A stretch of DNA of 64,000 nt from Lyophyllum atratum (taxonomy: Eukaryota; Basidiomycota; Agaricomycetes; Agaricales; Lyophyllaceae): the NCBI GenBank assembly GCA_014905825.1, contig JACGCN010000001.1:3038001-3102000 (forward strand), given 5' to 3'. Under the pieces are notes generated by a model. That model was not told where the DNA came from, searched no databases, and saw nothing but the letters and a program-made list of their open reading frames with translations. Positions 1 to 10,751 of this stretch are shown here, in pieces; positions within the stretch are counted from its first letter, which is position 1; each line of letters begins with the position of its first letter. Position numbers and translations under genes: made by a program.

Positions 1-1083
1 TGCTTTGAATTCTGCTACCAAACCCTATGTTATTCTAGACCTAGCACGTTTTTTCTTCGCCTCTTCATTTCTCTTGTTGACTCGCAGACTATGTAGCATA
101 ACTATGCTCGTTGGAATGGCGCCATTATATCTCAGGGAGGACCTACCGACGCTCAATTCTCTAGTCTCTGGTCCCAGTTGGCTACAAAATATAAAGGCAA
201 CTCAAAGATTATTGTGGGACTTCTATTCCGCCTCCTCACGCCCAGGCTAATGCCTAAGATGCCTAGTTCGGATTAATGAATGAACCCCACGACTTGCAAT
301 CAGTGTCAACCTGGGTGGCCTCTGTCCAAGCTGCTGTTAACGCCATCCGTGCTGCTGGGGCAACTTCTCAGTACATTCTTCTTCCTGGTACGGTTTATCT
401 CTTCCTCATGTTTCAAAATTCATCAAGCTTAATCCTCAGGTTCTTCGTGGTCGAGTGCCCAAGCGTTCCCCACAGAAGCTGGTCCACTCCTTGTCAAAGT
501 GACTGATCCTGCGGGCGGAACTAGTAAACTGATATTTGATGGTACTACTGTCCTAGCCTCCATAAGAGGATGACTAACGTCCTTTTAGTCCACAAATACC
601 TTGATTCTGACAACAGTGGAACTCATGCCGACTGTACGACGGTGAGCTTTCGTTATCGCATCTTCTGGGATCTCACTCACTCAATAAATTCTATATAAGT
701 CGAACGTGGATGTGCTCGCCACTCTCGTTACGTTTTTGAAAGCAAGCGGCAACCGGCAGGCAATCCTCAGTGAAACTGGCGGAGGAAATACCGCATCTTG
801 CTTTACTAAGTTTGTCCCGCCTCAGCTCCTCTCCTGTCTTATTCTTATACTTGGAAAGTCTGAACGCAGAGCTTGCATATGTGAAGGCCAATTCTGGTAC
901 CCTCGCAGGATTCACGGTCTGGAGTGCTGGATCATTTGACACCACCTACATCTTGACCATGACACCCAATGCTGATGGATCGGATCAGCCCTTGTGGATC
1001 CAGGCTGGTAAGTCCTTGCCTAAACTTTTGTGGAAATACGCTCATCTCATCACCAACTGTCAGTAAAACCCAATCTCCCTTGA
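1..1083 (+). CDS. GH5 endoglucanase (cellulase), 5' end outside window
   Basis: This is the C-terminal part of a secreted glycoside hydrolase family 5 beta-1,4-endoglucanase that cleaves internal bonds of cellulose. The acid/base motif reads FGLMNEPHD at about 267-295 and the nucleophile motif LSETGGGN at about 767-790. HKYLDSDNSGTH lies between them, and the C-terminus has the usual FTVWSAGSF segment. Exons are joined by short introns. One intron near 44-96 starts with GC rather than GT and joins VILDL to HNYARWNG. A GT-AG intron then joins KII to FGLMNEPH. The last intron (about 1005-1063) ends the protein as AVKPNLP with stop TGA 1081-1083. The pattern fits subfamily 5 fungal enzymes; the subfamily is inferred. 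Signal peptide and any cellulose-binding domain would lie upstream of the window. Confidence 0.9.
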
Positions 1084-1951
1084 GTAAGTAGTACGAGTAA
1101 TGCCTTTGGAATAAACTACAAGTTCTAGCTATAGATCATGTTGGCATTCCGCATTTTTACTGCTTTTGATTGAACTTAATTCAGGTTGGTCACAGTTAGA
1201 AAGTCTGGAACCTGGTATGACTCCAGGATGCTCACACAACACACACCGCTCTTTCTTGTTTTCTTCGCATCATCGATCGCCACGAACTTGTTTGTATGAG
1301 TACTTGTTAGATCCCGCCGCATGTGGTCGGGGCTGAGTACTGATGTGATATGTGCGTGGTGCCGGTGAGCAACAAGCTCGCCACATCTTTGGCTTTACTC
1401 GTCACGTAGACCTGTTTTCAGGTCACCTCGTTTTGCCCTCGTTTCCTCGAGTTCTCCTAGAACGACGACTTATATACTTGTTATAGAAATGGTTCCAGTG
1501 GCGACAACATATATGATCAAGGAGCCGAACTCATCAGATGGTGCTCAAATAATTGGGTAAACCGTTGCAGAGCATATCTATCATCTGGAGGATTATCACC
1601 AGCTTGACTTGCAGCTTGAGTTTGGTATGCATGTACTATGACTGGCTCTCAAGCTTTCAAGTTATCTGCAGGATTTTCCTCGCTGTAATTCTAAATAAAT
1701 CGATATGACATCGTTCTGATAGGGGATTCAGAATTTTTCAGACAGGGCACCAGAGCCTGACTATAGTTAGCTCGGTCCGATTGAAATTCTTCGGAATGAC
1801 CGCTGGGTTTTGATTGATGGTTGACAAATCGAGGTCACGTGAAGTCGATTAGATCTTGCTTGAACTCAGTGAAGAAAATACATGTTTCAATTTGAAATCT
1901 ACACAACTTTCTTAGATCTTACGGCTTGGTCGTGAAAGCATAAGCCAGATC
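1084..1951. other. Intergenic stretch before LSG1
   Basis: No open frame here shows a recognisable protein or sensible exon joints. It must hold the 3' UTR of the endoglucanase and the promoter of LSG1. The only clear motif is the TCACGTGA palindrome listed separately. Confidence 0.6.
1835..1842. promoter_or_regulatory. TCACGTGA palindrome (E-box) upstream of LSG1
   Basis: A perfect 8-base palindrome containing CACGTG lies about 110 bases before the LSG1 start codon. CACGTG is bound by bHLH factors of the Cbf1/USF type. Control of LSG1 by such a factor is inference from position only. Confidence 0.35.
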
Positions 1952-4332
1952 ATGGTGGGTGAGTAGACATGCAGCTCTTTCTCAACGCCCATATTCCATT
2001 CACAGACACCAAAACCAAGGGATCCCAATCCTAGCGGTCTGGGTCGGGCTATCATCAACAGAAAGGTGAAGGACGCTCGTAAACAGCAGGAATCTGGACT
2101 CGTAAGTGATCTATAGTATACTTCGTTGCACAGGGTTGATGTTTGGGCTGCAGTATGTCTCTGACTTGGATGCATCCAGTCGTCTCAAATCCGTAACTCA
2201 AGAGCGAGATCTTGACGAGTTCCTCAATACCGCTCAGTTAGCAGGGACCGAGTTTACTGCTGGTATGCACCACACATGTATCCAAGGCGAAGATTTTGCT
2301 AAAGACATGCCTTAAGAGCGACGTAATGTCAAAATCATCCAACAATCTGCCAACACTGGCCAAAACCCGTATCTTCTTACCGAACAAGAGGAAAAGAATG
2401 CTTTGAAGAAACATTCCGACAATAAACAAAGGTTGAGGGTACCGAGAAGACCTCCTTGGACAAAATCGATGACAATCGCAGAGCTTGACAAGCAGGAAAA
2501 GACCGCCTTTTTGGACTGGCGTCGAGGATTGGCTCAGTAAGTCTTCCCGTGCCCTTGATGTCACTTTTCTTATCGATGATCTAGGCTACAGGAAGAGGAC
2601 AATCTTCTTCTCACACCATTTGAGCGAAATCTGGAGGTCTGGCGTCAGCTCTGGCGTGTACTCGAACGGTCCCATCTCGTAGTCCAGATTGTTGACGCCC
2701 GTAACCCACTGCGTTTCCGCTGCGAAGACCTTGAGTCTTATGTACGAGATGTAGAAGGTCCAGAAGGCGAAATGGGCTCCGGAGAGGGCAAAAGAAAGAG
2801 TCTTTTGCTGATAAATAAAGCAGATCTGCTCACTGCGAAGCAGCGGTACGTATGCCTCTTCATGAGGCGTCAGCACCAGATCCTTACATCTTCCCGCTAG
2901 CTGTCTTTGGGCAGATTATTTTGATTCGGAGGGTATTCAATACGCCTTCTTCTCGGCTGCAAATGCAGCCGCCCTACAGCAAGCACGGAGAGATGCTCTT
3001 GCCGCCGCTCAGGAACAGGCAGGACTGGCCACAGAGGATGAGGACGTTGAGGTATATCAAGATGACGTGAATGACGTCGCCGAGGGAGTGCCATCAGGGG
3101 ATTCTCAAAGCGATTCTGGTGACGAGATGACCGACAGCTCATCGGAGTCAGTGCATGAAGATGCTTATTTCTCCGCAGAGGAAGATACGCCAGATGGTCA
3201 AGACCCTAGAGCCCGGGTTCGATCAGTCATTGAGTTGGAAGAGTGGTTTGAAAAGATGGCCCCTGATTTATCTGGTAAGCGACATTGTTCTAATGCTTCG
3301 TGAATTTAATAAAGCCATTTCTTTCAGAGTTTAGCGATGCATTGGGGAAACCACCCTCAAAGCTGACCGTCGGTCTCGTTGGATACCCGAATGTGGGGAA
3401 ATCCAGCACCATAAATTCTCTCCTCGGAGAGAAGAAAGTTAGCGTATCTTCTACCCCAGGAAAGACGAAACATTTCCAGACCATACACCTGTCAGACTCG
3501 ATCGTCCTTTGTGACTGTCCTGGTCTCGTCTTTCCCCAGTTCGCTACGACGAAGGCAGATCTAGTGTGTGACGGGGTGTTGCCTATAGATCAACTCAGAG
3601 AGTACACCGGCCCGACAACTCTCGTTGTTCAGCGTATCCCGAAGGACGTACTGGAAGCCATTTACGGACTCTCCATTAAGGTGTCGGGCATAGAAGAGGG
3701 GGGTGATGGCAAGATAACGGCAGAAAACTTCTTGATTCCATATGCGAGTACGTTTGTATGGCTTTCGCTGAAAATTCAATACTGACAGCGTATCAGTCGC
3801 CAGAGGATACACGCGGGCTAGCTATGGAAACCCTGACGAGGCGCGCTCGGCGCGGTATATCTTGAAGGACTACGTGAATGGTAAACTCCTCTTTTGCCAT
3901 CCGCCTCCAGGCATCTCGGAGGATATGTTCAATCAGCCAACGCACGATGGCGCCATACTTCGGGCAGCAGGCAAGAAGCGGGCACCGGTGACGCGTGTTG
4001 GAAAAAACGCAGATACTTTCATTCCTGCGAACGTAGTAGAGGTGCCCTCTGATGGTCAGAGTATCCTCCGAGCCCAGGGCCAGGGGCCGAAATCTCGAGC
4101 TCTTGATCATGACTTTTTTGAAACCAACTCCTCTCTGTCATCGCGGCCTTTTTTACAGTCCTCTCTGCACCAAGGACAAGCATTCACGCGTCAAACTATG
4201 TATCCTCATCAAAACGCAGTTGCCAATGATGGGACACTCTCGGGCCCAAAGCCAGTCGTTGGTATTGACGGAAAGAAAAGTCATAAAAAACCAAAGCGAG
4301 CGAAACAGCGGAGTGGGAAAGGTTACGACTAG
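1952..4332 (+). CDS. LSG1: LSG1-type large-subunit GTPase
   Basis: Cytoplasmic GTPase of the circularly permuted YlqF/YawG class that releases the Nmd3 export adaptor from pre-60S ribosomes. The G motifs appear in permuted order: G4 as NKAD (about 2813-2824), then G1 GYPNVGKSS (about 3382-3408), then G3 DCPG. The N-terminus (TPKPRDPNPSGLGRAIINRK) and the stretch VTQERDLDEFLNTAQLAGTE match the family. An acidic serine-rich insert lies at about 3070-3250, and the C-terminus is lysine/arginine-rich (KKSHKKPKRAKQRSGKGYD). At least seven exons can be joined in frame. The first coding exon is only the ATG (1952-1954), followed by a GTGGGT...CAG intron. The next gene starts only 171 bases downstream. 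Confidence 0.93.
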
Positions 4333-4503
4333 TCTTCATTTGTTCGCGTATAGAGTTGTGCATAATGCCTACTACTATAGCATTGACATGTCACACCAAG
4401 GGCAGAACTTGTCGCGTCAAGTCACAATGCATGTGACTTGACTCCCCTGAACTCAAACTTCTGGGTCTCCCTTTGCTGCTGTACCAACTTGTTTGATCTC
4501 TTC

Positions 4504-6715
4504 ATGGTACCCAACTTGAACATGCCTAGGAATAGTTCCTCTGCATCGTCTCATGTTGCTCAAACCTTGACAACCACGGAGTTTTCCTACAATAACTCAT
4601 CCTCTGAAGTTGTAGTTGACCCCTCAGCGAGCATATGCGCCAAGCTTGTTACAATACGTGGTGATCGCAAAGAAGGTAAAGCCCTCGACCTTGCGCGGGC
4701 TTGTTCTGCTTGACAATCACACTCCCAGCCGTCGTATTGAGTCTCGCCAAACCAGCAACAATCGGGCGGGATCCAGATCGCTGGTAGGTATCTCTGCTTC
4801 TTGCGATGTAGATGAGCTGCCGACTTCAATATCAGCTCCTATGTCATCTCGGATAGCTCCGTATCAAGCGTACATTGCAAGCTATATGCGTAATTCCCCC
4901 CTTTCCTCCTTTCTTAGGTGCGACATGTCGGTTTAGCAGAATTTCCAGTGTTCGTTCCCCCAGTGGTGGCGTGATCGTTTCTTGCCAGGTATGGATCAAT
5001 TCATCTCCCGGCTCGTAATTCTTACTTTCCGGTGACGGTAGGACGTATCTAGGAATGGCTTGTATCTTAATGGGCAGCATGTTAGAAAGACATCTATCAT
5101 CCTCATGGATGGCGACGTCTTACGGTTTCCCAACTCTCTCGGTTTGTTCACCTTCCCTTCTGCTGCGTTTATTCTCTTAACGTTCTGATCTACAAAGCCT
5201 TCACCTGCATTCATGTTTGGATAGAACCGCGCAGCAAAATATCCATATTCGATCCTACACCACCCACCCACCCAGCACACAAGGTCGGTCATCTTTTCGG
5301 GATAGATAGAACTGCTTATGAACTTGATGATGTCCATTAGAAAATTGGTGCTTATATTGTCACCCCGCAATGCCTTGGAAGCGGCTCATTTGCAACTGTC
5401 CATCTTGCTCTTGATCCTGCCGGACGCCGACAAGTAGCCTGCAAGAGTATCAGAACTAAAAGGGAACACGACGTCGGACAAGTTATGAAAGAAGTCAGGA
5501 TTCTCATGACAATTCGTCATGTGGGTCCTAAGCAATATCCATATGCCATCGGTCACATTAATTCACAGTCGCAGCCAAACATCAATGAGATCTACGACAC
5601 AGAAGAAAATAAGAATTTCATGTTTGTTGAGCAATACTATATCCTGTATCCCGCTGATCCGTGTTTGAAGACATATCTTCCTCCAGTTGTGCACTGGTGG
5701 CGACCTGTTCACTTACATTACCAGCCACCCTAGTCTCGACCATCACCTTTGCGAAGCAGAAGCAAAGTACGTAATGTACCAGTTGCTCAAGGGCTTGAAC
5801 TACCTCCACGAAAACATGATATCTCACCGAGGTATGTGCTCTGTGCATAATTCCAAGCAATTCTCATGTGCACCCTGCTTTCCTTGCAGATTTGAAGGTG
5901 AAAGACACGTATTTCGTCACCTGCGTTTTACTTATCTATCTAAGCCTGAAAACATTCTACTCCATTCTCCGGGACCATATCCTCGAATTTTGATTGCGGA
6001 TTTTGGACTCGCACGGCCCAATGCACATCAAGAGACCTTCAATGTCTGCGGAACAGTTTCATATCTACCGCCTGAAGGCGTGCTAGCCTTAGACATCAAG
6101 CATCTCAGCTATGTCGGGTGATACATCTATTGCGACCTCCACCACCAGGCTAGTCCACTCATGATCGCTTCAGAATGCCTGCAGACTGTTGGAGTGCAGG
6201 GGTTATTCTCTTCATCATGCTTTCGTACGTTTGCTCCTAAAATCAGTAACACCGCGAGCACCATTCGCCGGATTTCCACACTTACCATCATCTGCCATTT
6301 TACAGGGGATCGCATCCCTTTGATTATGGACCAATGTGCAGCTCCTCAGACTGGTTCAGCCATATTGAAGAATCACGCGGAGCGGACAGCGCACAACCTT
6401 CACAGCGATACTTAAACACTGAAGCCCGACTCAAAGCCCGGATCATCGATGGCCAAGTAGATTTTCAGTCGCGCCTGTGGAATGGACTACCGAACGGTCA
6501 GCGATGTGTCACGAGCGTTGATATCTGGTGTCTTGTACTAATGTCACGTATGATGGAAGCTAGCTAGATCGCTGGTCCAAAGTCTTCTGGTCTACAAACA
6601 TCTGCAGCGCGCCACCGTTCAGACTGCTCTTAAGAGCGAATGGATTATCAGCGAGTTGGAAAAGCTTGACAACTTATATGAATGCAGAATCACCAGCACA
6701 CTGGAGAACGCTTAA
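4504..6715 (+). CDS. CHK2: FHA-domain checkpoint kinase, CHK2/Rad53/Cds1 family
   Basis: Serine/threonine kinase of the DNA-damage and replication checkpoint, about 500 residues. An N-terminal FHA domain is visible once introns are removed: ATIGRDPDR, then VISDSSVSSVHCKLYA, then GGVIVSCQDVSRNGLYLNG. It binds phosphothreonine in partner proteins. The kinase domain follows, with glycine loop LGSGSFATVH, lysine in VACKSI, catalytic loop HRDLKPEN, DFG, and the CHK2-like GTVSYLPPEGVLAL instead of APE. Subdomain IX reads MPADCWSAGVILFIMLSG. About eleven exons are needed; one (5890-5897) is only 8 bases. The start at 4504 or the in-frame ATG at 4522 are both possible. Stop TAA is 6713-6715. A single FHA domain with no clear second copy makes it more like CHK2/Cds1 than Rad53. 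Confidence 0.9.
5890..5897 (+). other. 8-base micro-exon in the checkpoint kinase
   Basis: The bases ATTTGAAG lie between an acceptor (TTGCAG) and a donor (GTGAAA). They supply the last two bases of Asp plus Leu-Lys of the catalytic loop HRDLKPEN. Neither neighbouring exon makes the loop without them. Confidence 0.85.
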
Positions 6716-6851
6716 CATCGACGCCTGGCTTCTTTACTTGATATTAATTTCCTAACTCATCCTCGCACTCTCGTTTCTGTTGACATAACTCGGAATATTC
6801 ATGTAATACAATCAAGCATTTGTTGTAATGAATCATAACATATGAGCGTCC

Positions 6852-8091
6852 TCAAGCCTTGAGGAAGTTTGCGTGGACTGCACGTGGCGTAAGTGCGGCA
6901 CAATAGGATTTCTGACGCCTACTCACAATGGATATGGTCCGATGCGAATGTCGAGATCTGCGACAAGTATTAAACATGAGAAGTCTACAAAAAACGAAAG
7001 CACGTACGAAATAGTAACTGTGGTCGTATCCTTCGTGACTTCTGACGCGTACTTGAACCTCATCATATCCAGACTCTCGTGCTGCCTTCAGGAAATTCTC
7101 CGGGAGAAGCTGGCCTTGTTTATAGAAATTGTCACCGGTGCCCTGTAGTCGGCTTGCCTTGAGTCCCAACCGATGGTGTGCTTAGGTGGAAAGAGGTGCT
7201 TACATAGTCGACTAGTATATGAACTGGGTCTTTAGATCTCGAGATGAGCTCAGTGGCGTCATACCGCTCTTTAGCCTCCTCCACTCCTCCTTGTAAATAC
7301 CCATTGAAGGCCTTTTCTCCCCATGGACATTTGGTAGGGTTCGCGATCGGCGAAAACGCAGAGGCTGATCTGTATTGCTTCGTCTGCGAAGACAAGTATA
7401 AAGTGAGCGCACCGTGGCCACCCATACTGTGTCCAAAAATAGATTGGCGTCTAAAATCCTGGGAAAACATGAAAGATTAGACAATCGTCTGGCAGTGAGT
7501 CGATGCTCACGATCGGAAGGCCAGCAGACTCGATGACTTGTGGAAGCTCCAGTGTAACATGAGTGAGCATGTTGTAGTGCTTTGCGTATTTGGGGTTTGT
7601 TGCGTTTATATAGAAGCCAGCGCCAGTACCGAAGTCCCAGTCCTTGTCTTCGCCCTCGATGCCAGCACCCCGGGGGGAGGTATCTGGAAAAAGAAGGGCG
7701 ATTCCTTGAGCGGAAGCAACGCCGAGAAAAGAACCCTTCTGTGCGCTAGAAGAATCCATGTGAACATATACGAATAACCTTGAAGGGCAAACCCACCCAT
7801 TGTCTTCTGTGCAAGTCAACCCAGCAAGATATACCAGTACAGGAACCTTATTGTGGGTGGCATTGGGAGGCAGGTATAGGTTGAAGTTGGCATCCAGTCC
7901 CCCTAGTGCAGCCGACTTGAATCCATAGGACACAAAGGACGAAGTGGTTGAAAATGATCATGGGAATCATCAGACTGGTATTACACTAGTGACACAGCTA
8001 AGTGGTCGGACAATACCTTGAATCTATATTTGATCAGTTCCCCTTCGAATGCCTTACTCGAGGATACTTTGTGAAGAGCAGCTTCGGCCAT
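6852..8091 (-). CDS. S-formylglutathione hydrolase (esterase D family)
   Basis: Cytosolic serine hydrolase, about 290 residues, that splits S-formylglutathione to formate and glutathione in glutathione-dependent formaldehyde removal. The start ATG is on the complement of 8089-8091. Exon 1 reads MAEAALHKVSSSKAFEGE, and the next begins SAALGGLDANFNLYLPP. LVYLAGLTCTEDN, FPDTSPRGA and the nucleophile elbow GHSMGGHGALTLYLS are all present. The C-terminus spans two introns: HEGYDHSYYF, then ISTFASDHIH, then FHANFLKA. It is convergent with the checkpoint kinase (136 bases between stops) and divergent from the P450. Confidence 0.92.
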
Positions 8092-8395
8092 GGTATGGAG
8101 ATACCTTATCTCTGTGGTGGGGGTCGGGAACAAGGTGAGAATAATCTTCTGATTCTCTGAGAATTGTCAATGGTTCGTCACGTGGAGTAGGCATGTGCAG
8201 ACTTGTGAGTACTATACTACTAGTAGTTTCGCGAATGTACTACGTATACTACTACCTTTTTCCGGAGCTTGCGTCATATCCTCGAGTTCCTGTGTCGCGA
8301 GCCCCTATCTGTCCGATCTCTATAATCTTATCTAATCTAATCTGCAACATCCATCAACTTCATCAGTTCAACTAGTCTGCTTTCCCCTTCGTGAT
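8092..8395. promoter_or_regulatory. Shared divergent promoter of S-formylglutathione hydrolase and P450
   Basis: These 304 bases separate two start codons pointing apart. They contain one CACGTG box (8179-8184) and a run of CTAC/TACTA repeats around 8205-8255. Co-regulation is possible but not shown. Confidence 0.4.
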
Positions 8396-10352
8396 ATGTC
8401 CATGGACTCAAAGGAAGGAGATGAAGCAACGCACGCTACTATCATCCTTCTCGTGGTGTCCCTACTATTTATCGCGTTCTTAGCTCGAAAACTGCATCGC
8501 CAACCTGACGTATGTGGGTTTAGAACTTCACCACTAAATGCAGCAGCTCACACATCCCATCCAGCTGAGGCACATTCCGACAATTGGTCCTTCAAGATTT
8601 CCCTTTTCATATATTGGAGCCATATGGTTCTTCTTCAATGCCAAAAACATGCTCAACGAGGGCTACCGACGAGTTCGTCCCATTCAGTTCAGCCCCTCGA
8701 ACTTCGTGTGATGCGAACTCCTAGGATAGCACAGATTGTCTGCCTTCAAGGTCGCGCGATTCACGCGCTGGATTGTTATTATTACCGGGCCACAGCTTAT
8801 AGAAGAGCTCAGAAAGGCCCCAGAAGACGAGATGTCGTATGATGACGTGTGCGCAGAGGTAGGCCCTTGGTTGCACTTCACCACTGATGCCTTCAACATG
8901 CGCATTCTCTAGATGAAGGATTTTCCATGGGGAGAGAAAAAGAGAGATCCTGGCCATACGGCTCTTCTCAGTACACAACTTACGCGAAGCCTTCCTCTCG
9001 TGTTCTCCGAAATGCGAGATGAGATGGTCGCAGCTTTTTCTGATGTGATTCTCAATGTCTCCACATCAGGTCTGTCCGTCCTCCCTTTGGTTTTCTGTTC
9101 TTTCGGTTTACTGGAGCGGAACAGAATGGACTTCGGTGTCAGCAACAGATGCCATAACAGAAATCTTTAGTCGGCTCTGCAATCGTGTCGTGGTTGGTGC
9201 CCAAGTATGTGAGTCAATACTTGTCGCTTCAATACAAGTCGCGTTCTGATCGACATGTAGGCCGAGATCCAGAGTTGACAGCGTTTAACAAGAAGCTCTT
9301 GAAAAGCAAGACAAGGGGTGCAGCCATTCTAGGTGCACTCCCACGACCCCTTCACGCGTAGGTCAAGCCTAAACAGGAACCCCGCTGAGGCTGATGGAGG
9401 GTTAGAACTGTGGTTTACCTGTTCTCCGGACTCTTTGGACGCGTCAAGAAGATACGTAAAGTCCTCGACCCAATAATCGAACAGCGACGACAAAAACCTG
9501 AGATGTACGGGAAAGAATATTCGGTAAGCATGCTTGTAACATTCACACACCTTCACATCTCACGTCTGGAGCACTAAATAGCACGACCTCCTGTCATCAC
9601 TCGTTGCAGAATCCTCCGACCCCAAGGCGTTCTCCGACATCTCTCGCACTGTCATCGCCTTCAACCTTCACGCCGTCCCAACACTCTCGCTAACTTTCAT
9701 CCACGCACTCTACCACTTAGCCATTGCGAGCCCAGAGGATGTCGTGCAGCCCATGCGGGAGGAAGTAAAGGCGATGGTACGACGCGGAGGGTGGACCCCG
9801 AGTGCGCTGGAGCGAATGCGCAGGGTAGACAGCTTCCTAAAAGAGTCGATGCGCCTCAGCGGCCTGAATTCCCGTACGTGTCCCCGTTTCTACCATGCTA
9901 TAATTTATGTCCCAACCCATCATCTCCCAGTGACGATGCTACGCAAATCCCGCACTCACTACACCTTCGCCGACGGCACCCATGTCCCGCCAGGAACCCT
10001 CCTCGCCGCTGCATGTGCGCCTACACAGCTCGACCCTTCTAAATACCCTTCTCCGGACAAGTTCGACGCGTTTCGCTTCGTGCAGGGCTCTGGGGAGACG
10101 GCGTCGTCACGGTACCAGCTCTCGACGACGGCATCGGACTTTCTGGCGTGGGGCTACGGCCGTGCGGCGTGCCCTGGGCGGTTCGTCGCGGCGGCGCAGA
10201 TGAAGTTGGTGTTGGCGCATCTGTTGTTGCACTACGATATTAGGCTCGGGGAGGGGGCAGGAGATGTACGCCCCGATGACTGGTGGGTTGGCCCGGAGAG
10301 ACTCCCGGACCTCAGCATCCATCTCATGTTTAGGAAACGTCAGGAGCTCTGA
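8396..10352 (+). CDS. Cytochrome P450 monooxygenase, ent-kaurene-oxidase-like group
   Basis: Membrane-anchored haem monooxygenase, about 510 residues. An N-terminal hydrophobic helix (about residues 13-32) is followed by HIPTIGPSRFPFSYIGAIW. Later come FKVARFTRW and ITGPQLIEELRKAPEDE. The I-helix region reads FNLHAVPTLSLTF, as in fungal P450s that use an AAIHTTS-type helix. The K-helix ExxR is KESMR, and the meander has FRFVQGSGE. The haem loop reads WGYGRAACPGRF with the ligand Cys, but the usual first Phe is Trp and the usual His is Ala. Seven or more introns are needed, two with weak donors (GTTCGT, GTCTGT). The substrate cannot be told. No other pathway gene is next to it apart from the divergent hydrolase. 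Confidence 0.9.
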
Positions 10353-10751
10353 GATACCCTCCCTTCGCTCTGTTTATCTGATATTTAGGATGTTATCGCT
10401 GCTTGCTGTTTTGTTTAATGCTATCGATGTGTTTTGATCTACTGCATGATGATCCTAGGCCGTAAAGCTTGGAATATATAGCTACAGTGCAGATTATACA
10501 ATTAAGTACTGTGGTGGAGGTATACGGTATGGTGTCTAGTCATAATTAGCCATAAGGGCAAGGCTCGTAAGTACAGCGCTGAGGGGTAGCGCCAGCATCT
10601 CTGCGGAATCCATAATGCTAGATTCTGGTAAGAAGAAAGAGCGGCGGCAAGTCGTGAGTGTATGGGCGTGCCATGGTGGAGGCATAGGAGACGTCCTTGT
10701 CCGTTCAAGGCAACATCAAGCCCGCGAGATAACATCCGAAACAAGCCCACG
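10353..10751. other. Convergent 3' region between P450 and lipase
   Basis: No supported gene. The open frames are short and show no family motif. It presumably holds the two 3' UTRs. Confidence 0.5.
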
